Assembly (NCBI RefSeq): GCF_018304965.1
Contig: NZ_JAGQED010000005.1
Location: 170,250-234,249, forward strand
Direction of reading: 5' to 3'
Source of the DNA: Collimonas antrihumi
Lineage (GTDB): Bacteria; Pseudomonadota; Gammaproteobacteria; Burkholderiales; Burkholderiaceae_D
Length of the DNA stretch: 64,000 nt
Numbering within the stretch: position 1 is the stretch's first letter; each line of letters opens with the position of its first letter. Shown one piece after another: positions 30,541 to 41,423 of the stretch. The notes below the pieces were generated by a model that was given only the letters and a program-made list of their open reading frames with translations, was not told the DNA's origin and ran no database searches. Both the position numbers and the translations under genes were made by a program.

Positions 30541-31749
30541 ATGGATTGGACTCTTCCGCCCTTTGCGCTAGCACAGCCCATTCAATGGAATGCGCTGTTA
30601 CTGTTCGGCAGCTTGCTGCTGTTCGGGCTGGTGGGCGGTCATATCGTAACAAAAAACCCTTGGTTTCCACGCATCACCGGTTACTTGATCGTCGGCTTTT
30701 TGCTAGGTGTCGGCGGACTCGATTTGTTGTCCGGCGATGTGCTCAAACTGGCGAACATTTTTGCCGACATGGCGATGGCGCTGGTGGTATATCAGCTGGG
30801 ACGCTATGTCGATATCGGCTGGCTGCGCCGGGAAAAATGGTTGCTGGCGACGGTCGTCCTGAGCGCCGTATTATGTTTCGCGTTCGTCAGCGGCGCACTG
30901 ATCTGGTTTGGCACCTCCAAGGTACTGGCATTGCTGGGCGGCGTGCTGGCCATCGCCACTGCGCCGGCGGTAGTCATGGTGGTTGTGCGCGACCTCAAGG
31001 CGGAGGGCCAGGTGACGCGTCGCCTGGCCGCCATGACCGCGCTGAATAATTTTGTCGCGTTGCTGGCCGCCTATGCCTTGCTGCCGGTTGTCGCACATGA
31101 AAGCGCCACCCCATTCGGTACGTTGCTGGCGCATACCTTGTACTCACTGTGCGGATCGCTGATATTGGCGTATCTGACTTATCGCCTGATGATCCCGCTG
31201 GCGCGCTTGCTCGGGCGCCAGCCGAGCCGCCAGTTCGTGCTGGTGATCGCCGTCATTACCCTGGCGATTGGCGCGGCGCACGCACTGCAGCTGCCTATAT
31301 TACTGACCATGCTGATCTTCGCCATCATGTCGAAGAATCTTGATCATCAGTATGATCTGATGGAGCTCGAGTTTGGTGTCGCCAATGAATTGTTCATCGT
31401 GATGTTGTTCATCACGATAGGCGCTTCGATCCGCTTGTCCGATCTGTCGATGGTGGGCGCGTCGGTTGCCGTACTCATCGCGGCACGCTTTCTGGCCATG
31501 GCTTGCGGCGTCTTTACGTTTGCGCATTTCGCCAAGATGAAATGGAAACAGGCGGCGCTCATTACCTTGGGGACGTTACCCATGACGGAGGCTGGACTGG
31601 GATTGATGCAAACGACTGCCTATCTCTATCCAACCACCACTGCCGATGTCTTGCCGCTGCTGGCCGGTTGCCTGATTGTGCTGGAATTGCTGGGGCCGAT
31701 AGCGACTCAATTTGCCTTGATCAAATCTGGAGAAAGCGGACGCGAATGA
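30541..31749 (+). CDS. CPA2-family cation:proton antiporter
   Basis: 402 residues, almost all in about 12 membrane helices. HIVTKNPWFPRITGYLIVGFLLG and VLAIATAPAVVMVVVRDLKAEG match the Na+/H+ exchanger (KefB/CPA2) fold. The stretch LNNFVALLAAYALLP is in the region of the ion-binding helices. No TrkA-N domain follows, so this is the membrane module only. It probably exchanges Na+ or K+ for protons at the inner membrane. The stop overlaps the ybdK start (ATGA). Confidence 0.86.
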   Translation: MDWTLPPFALAQPIQWNALLLFGSLLLFGLVGGHIVTKNPWFPRITGYLIVGFLLGVGGLDLLSGDVLKLANIFADMAMALVVYQLGRYVDIGWLRREKWLLATVVLSAVLCFAFVSGALIWFGTSKVLALLGGVLAIATAPAVVMVVVRDLKAEGQVTRRLAAMTALNNFVALLAAYALLPVVAHESATPFGTLLAHTLYSLCGSLILAYLTYRLMIPLARLLGRQPSRQFVLVIAVITLAIGAAHALQLPILLTMLIFAIMSKNLDHQYDLMELEFGVANELFIVMLFITIGASIRLSDLSMVGASVAVLIAARFLAMACGVFTFAHFAKMKWKQAALITLGTLPMTEAGLGLMQTTAYLYPTTTADVLPLLAGCLIVLELLGPIATQFALIKSGESGRE

Positions 31750-32963
31750 TGGATAAGGCCATGAATGAAAATACCAAAGACGGCAGCACAGGCGGAGAAA
31801 CTCGATCCGAAGCACCTGGCCTGCCGTTTACAAGCTCCAACCCTTTCACGATGGGAATTGAGCTCGAACTGCAACTGGTGAATCGCCGCAACTACAACCT
31901 GGCCAGCGATGCCGTTGATCTGCTGACCTGGATCGAACCGCGCGACTTGCAAAAGCAGATCAAGCTGGAAATGACGCAGGGCATGATCGAATTGAATTCA
32001 GACGTGCACACCCGGGTCGACCATCTGATCGACGAACTGAAAGGTTTGCGCGCTGCGCTGAACCGGGGCGCGCACTATCTGAATATCGACGTCTCCGGCG
32101 GCGGTGCGCACCCCTTCCAGCACTGGAACGAACAACGGATTACACCTAGCGAACGCTTCCATCATCTGCATGAAAAATACGGTTACCTGGCAAAGACATT
32201 CACCGTCTTCGGCCAGCATATCCACGTCGGCGTGCCAAACGGCGACGACGCGCTCTACCTGACGCATGCGTTTTCGCGCTTCGTGCCGCATTTCATTGCG
32301 CTCTCGGCCGCCTCGCCGTTTTATCAAGGTGCGGACACCAAATTCGAATCATCGCGCAGCAATGTGGTGCGCGCATTCCCGCTATCAGGAACCGCGCCGA
32401 CACTGACTCGATGGACCGATTTCGAATCGTATTACGATGAATTGCTGCGCATGGGGATCATCGGCAGCATGAAGGATTTTTACTGGGACATCCGACCCAA
32501 GCCGGAATACGGCACGGTTGAAATCCGCGTTTGCGACACGCCACTGACGATTGAGCACGCAGCGCACCTCGGGTGCTATGCGCAATTGCTGGCTCGCTGG
32601 ATTTTGACGGAACGGCCGTTTGTCATCACCAACGATTTTTATCTGCTGTATCAATACAATCGCTTCGAAGCCAGCCGTTACGGCCTGAACGGCTCCATAG
32701 CGTTGCATGGCAACAACCCGGCCGACTCGTCAAAATTACCGATCTACCAGCATCTGCTAGACCACCTGCAGGACTTGCAGCGGTATACTCAGAACGAAGC
32801 TGAGCAACTGACCATAAAGCGCCTGCGCCACATGGCAGAAGACCGCCTCAGCGATGCCAACTGGCTCAGGCAGACATTTACCCAGCGCGGCTCGCTCAAT
32901 GACATGATGCGCCTGTCGTCGGAACTATGGATGGGGCAGCAGCCGCCGCCGTATTTCCAGTAA
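31746..32963 (+). CDS. ybdK: YbdK-type carboxylate-amine ligase (GCS2 family)
   Basis: 405 residues from ATG 31746, which overlaps the antiporter stop; ATGs at 31749 and 31761 are alternatives. Conserved parts are FTMGIELELQLVN, EMTQGMIELNSDVHT, FGQHIHVGVPNGDDALYL, FYWDIRPKPEYGTVEIRVCD and a C-terminal ELWMG. The family shares the glutamate-cysteine ligase fold. E. coli YbdK has weak gamma-glutamylcysteine activity, and the true substrate is unresolved. Coupling to an antiporter gene suggests co-regulation under ionic or redox stress; this is inference. Confidence 0.9.
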   Translation: MMDKAMNENTKDGSTGGETRSEAPGLPFTSSNPFTMGIELELQLVNRRNYNLASDAVDLLTWIEPRDLQKQIKLEMTQGMIELNSDVHTRVDHLIDELKGLRAALNRGAHYLNIDVSGGGAHPFQHWNEQRITPSERFHHLHEKYGYLAKTFTVFGQHIHVGVPNGDDALYLTHAFSRFVPHFIALSAASPFYQGADTKFESSRSNVVRAFPLSGTAPTLTRWTDFESYYDELLRMGIIGSMKDFYWDIRPKPEYGTVEIRVCDTPLTIEHAAHLGCYAQLLARWILTERPFVITNDFYLLYQYNRFEASRYGLNGSIALHGNNPADSSKLPIYQHLLDHLQDLQRYTQNEAEQLTIKRLRHMAEDRLSDANWLRQTFTQRGSLNDMMRLSSELWMGQQPPPYFQ

Positions 32964-32995
32964 CGTGGTTTTAAATATTATTTCAATAAGATTCG

Positions 32996-34192
32996 ATGCA
33001 AAAACAATTTGATGTCGCCGTCATCGGCGCCGGCGCTGCAGGCATGATGTGCGCTGCTGTAGCCGGTCAACGCGGGAAAAAAGTCGTCCTCATCGATCAC
33101 GCCGCCAAACTGGCGGAAAAAATCCGCATCTCGGGCGGTGGCCGCTGCAACTTCACCAACATCAACGCCGGACCGCAAAATTTTCTGTCGCAGAACCCGC
33201 ATTTTTGCAAAAGCGCCCTGTCGCGGTACACGCCGCAAGATTTCCTCAGCTTGATGAAACGCTATCGGATTGGCTATCACGAAAAACACAAGGGGCAATT
33301 GTTCTGCGACGATTCCTCAGAGCAGGTGATCGCCATGCTGAAAGCCGAGTGCGATCTGGGCAATGTCAGCTGGCGCATGCCTTGCAGCGTTGCCAATGTG
33401 GGTAAGAGCGGTGATCTGTTCAGGATTGACAGTAGTGTGGGAGAAATACTTGCGAGCAATGTGGTCATCGCTACCGGCGGCTTGTCCATTCCCAAAATCG
33501 GCGCCACCGATTTCGCTTATCGCATCGCCCGTCAATTTGATTTGGGTGTAATCGAGCCTCAGCCCGGCCTGGTGCCCCTGACTTTCGATGTAGCCGCTTG
33601 GCAGCCATTTTTGCCGCTAGCGGGCATTGCGTTGCCGGTCGAAGTCGGAACCGGCGATAAAAAAAGCCGCGGCGAATTCAAGGAAGACTTGCTGTTCACG
33701 CATCGCGGGCTATCAGGGCCGGCGATCCTGCAGATTTCCAGCTTTTGGAAGGCTGGCACCCCCCTGTCATTGAATCTTCTGCCTGAAATTGACGTCGTTA
33801 GCACGTTAATTGAAGGCAAAACCTCGGTTAAAAAAAATCTTGGCAACGTCTTCGCACAATGGCTGCCAGCACGGCTAGCGCACGGCATCATCGAGGCCAA
33901 CAAGCTGGATCCGGCAGCGCGCCTGGCAGACATGCCAGACCGCCTGCTGCGAAATTTGGGGGATGCAATCAATCGCTGGACCATCTTGCCCAATGGCTCT
34001 GAAGGATATCGCAAAGCCGAAGTTACCCTGGGCGGGATCGATACCAGGGAACTATCGCAGCAGAGCATGATGTCCAAGCAGGTCAATGGTTTGTATTTTA
34101 TTGGCGAGGCAGTAGACGTCACAGGATGGCTGGGCGGCTACAACTTCCAGTGGGCCTGGGCGTCGGCTACTGCGGCAGGGCTGGCAATTTGA
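32996..34192 (+). CDS. FAD-dependent oxidoreductase, HI0933/YhiN family
   Basis: 398 residues. The Rossmann FAD motif VIGAGAAGMMCAAVAG opens the protein, followed by KIRISGGGRCNFTN, the family signature. A second dinucleotide segment VVIATGGLSIPKIGATDFAY is present, and the end has GEAVDVTGWLGGYNFQWAW. This is the HI0933-like (BaiN/YhiN) flavoprotein family, whose substrate is unknown in most species. It follows ybdK by 32 bp, so the three genes 30541-34192 may form one transcript. Confidence 0.92.
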   Translation: MQKQFDVAVIGAGAAGMMCAAVAGQRGKKVVLIDHAAKLAEKIRISGGGRCNFTNINAGPQNFLSQNPHFCKSALSRYTPQDFLSLMKRYRIGYHEKHKGQLFCDDSSEQVIAMLKAECDLGNVSWRMPCSVANVGKSGDLFRIDSSVGEILASNVVIATGGLSIPKIGATDFAYRIARQFDLGVIEPQPGLVPLTFDVAAWQPFLPLAGIALPVEVGTGDKKSRGEFKEDLLFTHRGLSGPAILQISSFWKAGTPLSLNLLPEIDVVSTLIEGKTSVKKNLGNVFAQWLPARLAHGIIEANKLDPAARLADMPDRLLRNLGDAINRWTILPNGSEGYRKAEVTLGGIDTRELSQQSMMSKQVNGLYFIGEAVDVTGWLGGYNFQWAWASATAAGLAI

Positions 34193-34286
34193 CCATAAAA
34201 ATGGACATCTACTGCCTCGCAAGCAGTAAAATCACGCTACATAATTCAATACAATTAATAAAATCTATTAGAGATATTACTTTCCT

Positions 34287-35156
34287 ATGCCCAATAATTT
34301 TTCACACAGTACTGACGCAACACAACTCGAAAATACCGAACTGATTGATCTGAACGCAATATTTGGCAGTTTCAAACGTCATTGGCTAGTTTTGCTGGGG
34401 TGCATTATCATCGCCCTGATAGCGGCAGTCGCACTCAAATTCTCCATGCCGCCCCAATGGCAGGCATCAGCAACCATACAAGTTGGCCAATTGCCAATCA
34501 ACCCAACGACTTTGATCGAACCTACGGCACAAGCTGCCGAGCGCTTCAAACAGCGCCAATTACAAGATCAGGCATTGACTGCGATCGGCCTTCCTTTAAA
34601 TGAGGACAGCGACGACCGTACCCGCCTGTTCCGCAAAACACTTAAAGCTACTCCCGGGAAAAATACCGATTTCGTGGATATCAGCGTTGCCGGCTTTTCC
34701 CAGGAAGATGCTAAAAACAACTTGAACTCGGCAGTGCAGGCACTGGTTAACACGCACAAGACACGTTTGGCGCCCATGGTGAAAAACCTGAATGATCGCC
34801 TTGAGGCCAACACGCGTGAAATGCTGCAGGCAACAACCGAGAAAGCCCGCATGGAAGCCACTCTCAAGAATGCGGCCAGCACCGCTAGATTCGAGCCAAG
34901 CGTGGTGGCTATCAACGTGCTGGCAAAACAGGATGACCTGATACGCAGCCTGACAACCGAACAAGCCGCCTTGGTGGATCTGCGCACAAAAACTGACAGT
35001 TTCCCGACCATGTTGATAGACGCCATTTTCGTACCGGTAAAGCCTTATTTCCCAAAACTTTCGATGTTTCTCACCATTGGACTGATTCTCGGGGCAATAA
35101 TAGGCGCCGCTGTAGCCCTCTTCCTGGATCGTAATCGCCTCAAAGCGTCGTCATAA
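34287..35156 (+). CDS. Wzz-type polysaccharide chain-length protein
   Basis: 289 residues with one membrane helix near 34-52 (HWLVLLGCIIIALIAAVAL) and another near 258-280 (FLTIGLILGAIIGAAVALF). The periplasmic part in between is largely helical, with coiled-coil character (LNDRLEANTREMLQATTEKARM). This is the Wzz/PCP topology. No ATPase domain follows, so it belongs to the PCP-1 class that sets O-antigen length. It stands alone between core genes and is 17 kb from the LPS ligase gene. Confidence 0.82.
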   Translation: MPNNFSHSTDATQLENTELIDLNAIFGSFKRHWLVLLGCIIIALIAAVALKFSMPPQWQASATIQVGQLPINPTTLIEPTAQAAERFKQRQLQDQALTAIGLPLNEDSDDRTRLFRKTLKATPGKNTDFVDISVAGFSQEDAKNNLNSAVQALVNTHKTRLAPMVKNLNDRLEANTREMLQATTEKARMEATLKNAASTARFEPSVVAINVLAKQDDLIRSLTTEQAALVDLRTKTDSFPTMLIDAIFVPVKPYFPKLSMFLTIGLILGAIIGAAVALFLDRNRLKASS

Positions 35157-35163
35157 GCGCTGT

Positions 35164-35214
35164 TAATGGTGTTGCAGCTAATGTTGCAATTAATGTTGCA
35201 ATTAATGTTGCAAA
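35164..35214. repeat. 12-bp tandem repeat upstream of rpsU
   Basis: TAATGTTGCAAT occurs twice in exact tandem (35179-35202), a third unit (35203-35214) differs only in its last base, and a degenerate copy lies before them. It is non-coding and about 35 bp before the rpsU -35 region. It may be a slippage product. Confidence 0.85.
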
Positions 35215-35248
35215 TAAGCGGCAAGATTAAATCGTCGCAGGATAAGAC

Positions 35249-35277
35249 TTCCATTTATTGGCTTTCCCCGCTATAAT
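35249..35277 (+). promoter_or_regulatory. Predicted sigma-70 promoter of rpsU
   Basis: TATAAT at 35272-35277 has a 17-bp spacer to a weak TTCCAT at 35249-35254. It lies about 38 bp before the rpsU start. Confidence 0.55.
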
Positions 35278-35314
35278 CTCGTTCTTCCCTACACAAACAT
35301 TGGTTTGAATTTAC

Positions 35315-35527
35315 ATGACCACAATTCGTCTTAAAGAAAATGAGCCCTTCGAAGTTGCGATGCGTCGCTTCAAGCGCACTATTGAAAAAACAGGTCTGCT
35401 GACTGAGTTGCGTGCACGTGAATTTTACGAAAAGCCAACTGCAGAGCGCAAGCGCAAGCTGGCAGCTGCTGTAAAACGTCATTACAAACGCATTCGCAGC
35501 CAGCAATTGCCGAAAAAACTGTACTAA
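35315..35527 (+). CDS. rpsU: 30S ribosomal protein S21
   Basis: 70 residues, strongly basic, starting [20 protein letters not shown] with [16 protein letters not shown], identical in plan to other S21 proteins. It is a late-assembling small-subunit protein needed for initiation on many mRNAs. It heads the macromolecular-synthesis cluster, with yqeY, dnaG and rpoD following on the same strand. Confidence 0.97.
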   Translation: MTTIRLKENEPFEVAMRRFKRTIEKTGLLTELRAREFYEKPTAERKRKLAAAVKRHYKRIRSQQLPKKLY

Positions 35528-35586
35528 TATTTGTACTAGTTCTTCACCGCATACAAATCTTGGTGCGGCTGACTGAATCGCGTTAC

Positions 35587-35625
35587 AAACCCGCTCCGGT
35601 GTTGCTCCGCAGCGGGTTTTGCCGT
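35587..35625 (+). terminator. Terminator-like hairpin after rpsU
   Basis: AAACCCGCT (35587-35595) and AGCGGGTTT (35611-35619) form a nine-base stem with a 15-nt loop, followed by a short T-run. It could terminate or attenuate rpsU transcription before yqeY, as the classic rpsU-dnaG operon does. Confidence 0.7.
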
Positions 35626-35733
35626 TTATCGCGCCATCAACGGTAGCCTTGTACGGTTGTACGGCCGCCATCGTCATCGCGTATTTTTGTTTTTCCGATT
35701 TCAAATGAAAAACACCACCGAATGGAGAACTGC

Positions 35734-36183
35734 ATGGGCTTGAAAGAACAGATCACCGAAGACATGAAGGCCGCGATGCGTGCCAAAGAGACTGCAAAAC
35801 TGGGCACCATCCGCCTGATCACCGCAGCAATCAAACAAAAAGAAGTGGATGAGCGCATCGAACTGGGCGACACCCACGTGCTGGCCATCATCGAAAAGAT
35901 GATCAAGCAACGCAAAGACTCGATCAGCCAGTTTGAAGCCGGCGGCCGCCAGGATCTGGCCGATATCGAAAAAGCCGAGCTGGTTATCCTCGCCAACTAC
36001 ATGCCGGCAGGCCTGACAGACGCTGAAATCCAGGCCGAGGTGGCGGCAGCCGTCGCGGCCAGTGGCGCTGCCGGACCGCAGGACATGGGCAAGGTCATGG
36101 CCATCCTGAAACCTAAGCTGGCCGGCCGCGCCGATATGACTGCGGTCTCGGCGCTGGTGAAAGTCGCATTGACTAAAGCCTGA
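35734..36183 (+). CDS. GatB/YqeY domain protein
   Basis: 149 residues starting MGLKEQITEDMKAAMRAKET at an ATG preceded by GGAGA; an ATG 12 bp upstream contains that ribosome site and is less likely. LGTIRLITAAIKQKEVDERI and YMPAGLTDAEI are typical. YqeY resembles the tail domain of the GatB amidotransferase subunit, which binds tRNA, but its own role is not settled. It lies between rpsU and dnaG, as in many betaproteobacteria. Confidence 0.93.
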   Translation: MGLKEQITEDMKAAMRAKETAKLGTIRLITAAIKQKEVDERIELGDTHVLAIIEKMIKQRKDSISQFEAGGRQDLADIEKAELVILANYMPAGLTDAEIQAEVAAAVAASGAAGPQDMGKVMAILKPKLAGRADMTAVSALVKVALTKA

Positions 36184-36243
36184 TCGCTTGATTGCCCAAC
36201 AAACACATAAACACGTCAACACGCCGCCCGCCCTCAAGCCTAC

Positions 36244-38040
36244 GTGATCCCTCAATCCTTTATTCAAGACCTGCTCAACCGCGTCGACATTGTCGATGTG
36301 GTGGGCAAGTACGTGCAATTGAAAAAAGGCGGCGCCAACCTGATGGGCTTGTGCCCTTTCCACAACGAAAAATCACCTAGTTTTACGGTGAGTCCGACCA
36401 AACAGTTTTATCACTGCTTCGGGTGTGGCGCGCATGGCACGGCGATCGGCTTTCTGATCGAATATTCCGGCCTTGGCTTCGTGGAAGCGGTGAAAGACCT
36501 GGCGCAAGGCGTCGGCATGACGGTGCCGGATAACGACGACAAGATCCCGCCGGCACAACGCGCCGAATACCAGGCAAAGAGTCTGGCCCTGTCCGACGCA
36601 ATGAGCGCTGCCTGCGATTTTTATCGACAACATTTGCGCACCGCACCACATGCTGTCGACTATTTGAAGCGGCGCGGCCTGACTGGCGAGGTTGCAGCAA
36701 AGTTCGGGCTAGGTTATTCACCAGACAACTGGGATAGCTTACGCCAGGTATTCCCTGACTATGAAGTGACTGCCTTGGTCGAATCCGGCCTGGTGATCGA
36801 CCGAACTGATGAAGATGGCAACAATCGCAAGCGCTATGACCGCTTTCGCGATCGCATCATGTTTCCAATTCGCAACACCAAAGGACAAGTTATCGGTTTT
36901 GGCGGCCGCGTATTGGATGGCGGTGAACCGAAGTACTTGAATTCGCCGGAAACACCCTTATTTCAGAAGGGTAACGAGCTATATGGTTTGTTCGAAGCGC
37001 GCCAGGCAATCCGCGATGCGGGTTATGTGCTGGTGACCGAAGGCTATATGGATGTGGTGGCGTTGGCTCAGCTGGGATTCCCGCAGGCAGTGGCCACATT
37101 GGGAACCGCCTGCACACCGACCCATGTGCATAAATTGCTGCGCCAGACTGATCATGTAGTCTTCAGTTTCGATGGCGATCGTGCCGGTCGCAAAGCAGCG
37201 CGGCGTGCTTTGGACGCCTGCCTGCCCCATGCGACCGACAATAAAGTCATCAAATTCCTGTTCCTGCCGCAGGAACACGACCCGGACAGTTTTGTACGGG
37301 AAATGGGAGCGGAGGCATTTGAGCGCCAGATTCATGACGCCATGCCGTTATCGCAATTTTTATTGAACGAGGTCACGACCGAAGCCGATTTGAACACATC
37401 CGAAGGACGGGCACGGGCGCAATACGACGCCAAGCCATTGTTGCAATTGATGCCACCCTCATCGTTGCGGCTGCAGATCGTGCGTGGCCTGGCGCAGTTG
37501 ACGCAATCGACGCCCAACGAAATCGAGTCCTTGTTTGAACTGGCCAAGCCGATCGCTACCGCGCGCCGCGCACCACCGCGTAGCAACCGGCCGGCGCCAG
37601 TCGGACTGGAGCGGCAAATCATCCGTTTGCTGGTCGCCCACCCGGCGTTCGCTTCGGAACTGGATGATGCGGCACTGGATGCTGTAGCGCACTTTGCACC
37701 GGATCGGGCAGAAATGCTGGCGCGCCTGATCACCGCCAGCCATGCGATGGGCGAACAAGCCAATTTCGCAACGTTGGCTGAACATTTACGCGAAGGCGGC
37801 GAGGATTTTGAATCATTGATTGCAGAAATTGCAGCAGAATCGGAATCCGAAACCGAAGCGGCGCGATTAGAACTGGCGGGCGCAATTCGCCAGACTAAAA
37901 TGAAGATATTGAAAGACGAACTCGATCAGTTGGCAGCAACCGGACTTGGCAATGAAGAAGCGCGCAATCGCTATCGGGAATTGATGCAAAAACAAGAACA
38001 GTTGCGGCGCGAGGCTGAAGCGGAAATGAATTTGCGTTAA
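36244..38040 (+). CDS. dnaG: DNA primase
   Basis: 598 residues from a GTG start. The zinc site is C37, H40, C58 and C61 (CPFHNEKSPSF, HCFGCG). The Toprim domain has E266 in VTEGYMDVVAL and D310/D312 in SFDGDRAGRKA. The N-terminal RNA-polymerase core includes YLNSPETPLFQKGNELYGL. The C-terminal helicase-binding part is helical, with a run of Glu (AAESESETEAARLEL). It lays RNA primers at the replication fork. Confidence 0.97.
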   Translation: MIPQSFIQDLLNRVDIVDVVGKYVQLKKGGANLMGLCPFHNEKSPSFTVSPTKQFYHCFGCGAHGTAIGFLIEYSGLGFVEAVKDLAQGVGMTVPDNDDKIPPAQRAEYQAKSLALSDAMSAACDFYRQHLRTAPHAVDYLKRRGLTGEVAAKFGLGYSPDNWDSLRQVFPDYEVTALVESGLVIDRTDEDGNNRKRYDRFRDRIMFPIRNTKGQVIGFGGRVLDGGEPKYLNSPETPLFQKGNELYGLFEARQAIRDAGYVLVTEGYMDVVALAQLGFPQAVATLGTACTPTHVHKLLRQTDHVVFSFDGDRAGRKAARRALDACLPHATDNKVIKFLFLPQEHDPDSFVREMGAEAFERQIHDAMPLSQFLLNEVTTEADLNTSEGRARAQYDAKPLLQLMPPSSLRLQIVRGLAQLTQSTPNEIESLFELAKPIATARRAPPRSNRPAPVGLERQIIRLLVAHPAFASELDDAALDAVAHFAPDRAEMLARLITASHAMGEQANFATLAEHLREGGEDFESLIAEIAAESESETEAARLELAGAIRQTKMKILKDELDQLAATGLGNEEARNRYRELMQKQEQLRREAEAEMNLR

Positions 38041-38359
38041 AAATTTGCTTGAAATATAAGCGGATCGATGCAAAAGAGGGAAATCCGGCAGCACAATGCG
38101 GCCGCTTCCATTGGAGGAAAGGCCCTCCATATGCTATAATTAAAGGCTTTAGATTCAACACCTTAGGCTTAGCCAAATTGGGCGTTGAATTGAGTTGGAT
38201 TGATAGTAGCACCAGATTGATTTAGATGGATAGGACGTAACGAGGAAAGAACCGGCGCTCAGGTGATTCTGTCAGCGATTCAGGCTTATCAAAATTCAAC
38301 GGACAGAGTACAGGCAGCTGCTGCACGCAAATCAGTGTAACCAATTGGTATTTGATTCC
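38041..38359 (+). promoter_or_regulatory. dnaG-rpoD intergenic region with sigma-70 promoter
   Basis: 319 bp without a gene. A good promoter is TTGGAG (38111-38116), an 18-bp spacer, and TATAAT (38135-38140), giving an untranslated leader of about 210 nt before the rpoD ATG. A hairpin TGGAGG-AAAGGC-CCTCCA at 38112-38129 overlaps the -35 and spacer, so it may be an operator or the end of the dnaG transcript. Confidence 0.6.
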
Positions 38360-40846
<2,487 letters not shown>

Positions 40847-40847
40847 G

Positions 40848-40905
40848 ATTATTCGTGAATCATTCAGTGTTTTTTGAATGTTTTTTGGATGATTCGCGAT
40901 AATTC
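40848..40905 (+). terminator. Hairpin after rpoD
   Basis: The arms ATTATTCGTGAATCAT (40848-40863) and ATGATTCGCGATAAT (40889-40903) pair with one bulge and one G-U. The 25-nt loop contains two T6 runs. This is not a textbook terminator but is the only strong structure after rpoD. Confidence 0.4.
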
Positions 40906-40931
40906 AACTACCGTTCATTCAGGTATTTTTC

Positions 40932-40937
40932 TATAAT
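40932..40937 (+). promoter_or_regulatory. Putative -10 box for the tRNA-Ile gene
   Basis: TATAAT stands 92 bp before the tRNA. No convincing -35 at 16-18 bp is seen, so the assignment is weak. Confidence 0.3.
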
Positions 40938-41029
40938 ACGGGATTGATTTTAAGATGCTGTAGTGCGGTTAAGCGGATATGTCTTCTGCAGACGCCGTAA
41001 GCACGGCAACTACAGCGCCCTGAGGAATT

Positions 41030-41108
<79 letters not shown>

Positions 41109-41114
41109 TATAAA

Positions 41115-41146
41115 ACAAAGGGTTACGTTTACACGTAGCCCTTTGT
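41115..41146 (+). terminator. Hairpin downstream of tRNA-Ile (island copy)
   Basis: The stem ACAAAGGG/CCCTTTGT extends into TACGT/ACGTA around TTAC. It resembles the hairpin after attR (44546-44580), so the element seems to carry its own version of the tRNA terminator. Confidence 0.6.
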
Positions 41147-41170
41147 CATTTCTATAGGTCCAACGAAGGG

Positions 41171-41423
41171 TCAACAGAGATTTAGTTGCGCCAACGGATT
41201 CAGACGTTTTGTCTCTTGCAAATGATCCGGCGAAAGATGAGCGTATCGTCATCGTCAAACTATGGTGCCCCAAGATTTTCTGCAAAGCGAAAATATTGCC
41301 ACCGTTCATAATAAAGTAGCTGGCAAATGTATGCCGAAGCACATGAGTCAACTGCCCTTTGGGCAATATCAATTTCGCGATCTTTACGTGTGGTAGTTCC
41401 GACTTGATCGGACAGTAAGGCCT
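41171..41423 (-). pseudogene. Remnant of a phage-type tyrosine integrase
   Basis: The minus strand encodes LPKGQLTHVLRHTFASYF and ALQKILGHHSLTM, the H-x-x-R box and following helix of phage integrases. One extra base after LGHHSLTM breaks the frame. In the shifted frame RYAHLSPDHLQETKRLNPL continues to a stop at 41171, supplying the Tyr-type end. All residues before about YCPIKSEL are missing, and the IS481-type element starts there. It points toward the tRNA, as an island integrase should. Not functional. Confidence 0.85.

Noticed and set aside
34287..35156. Wzc-like kinase assignment for the lone Wzz protein
   Set aside because: The protein ends after the second membrane helix and has no ATPase motifs.
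35164..35214. Iteron-type replication origin
   Set aside because: Only three or four short repeats, no DnaA boxes and no replication initiator gene beside them.
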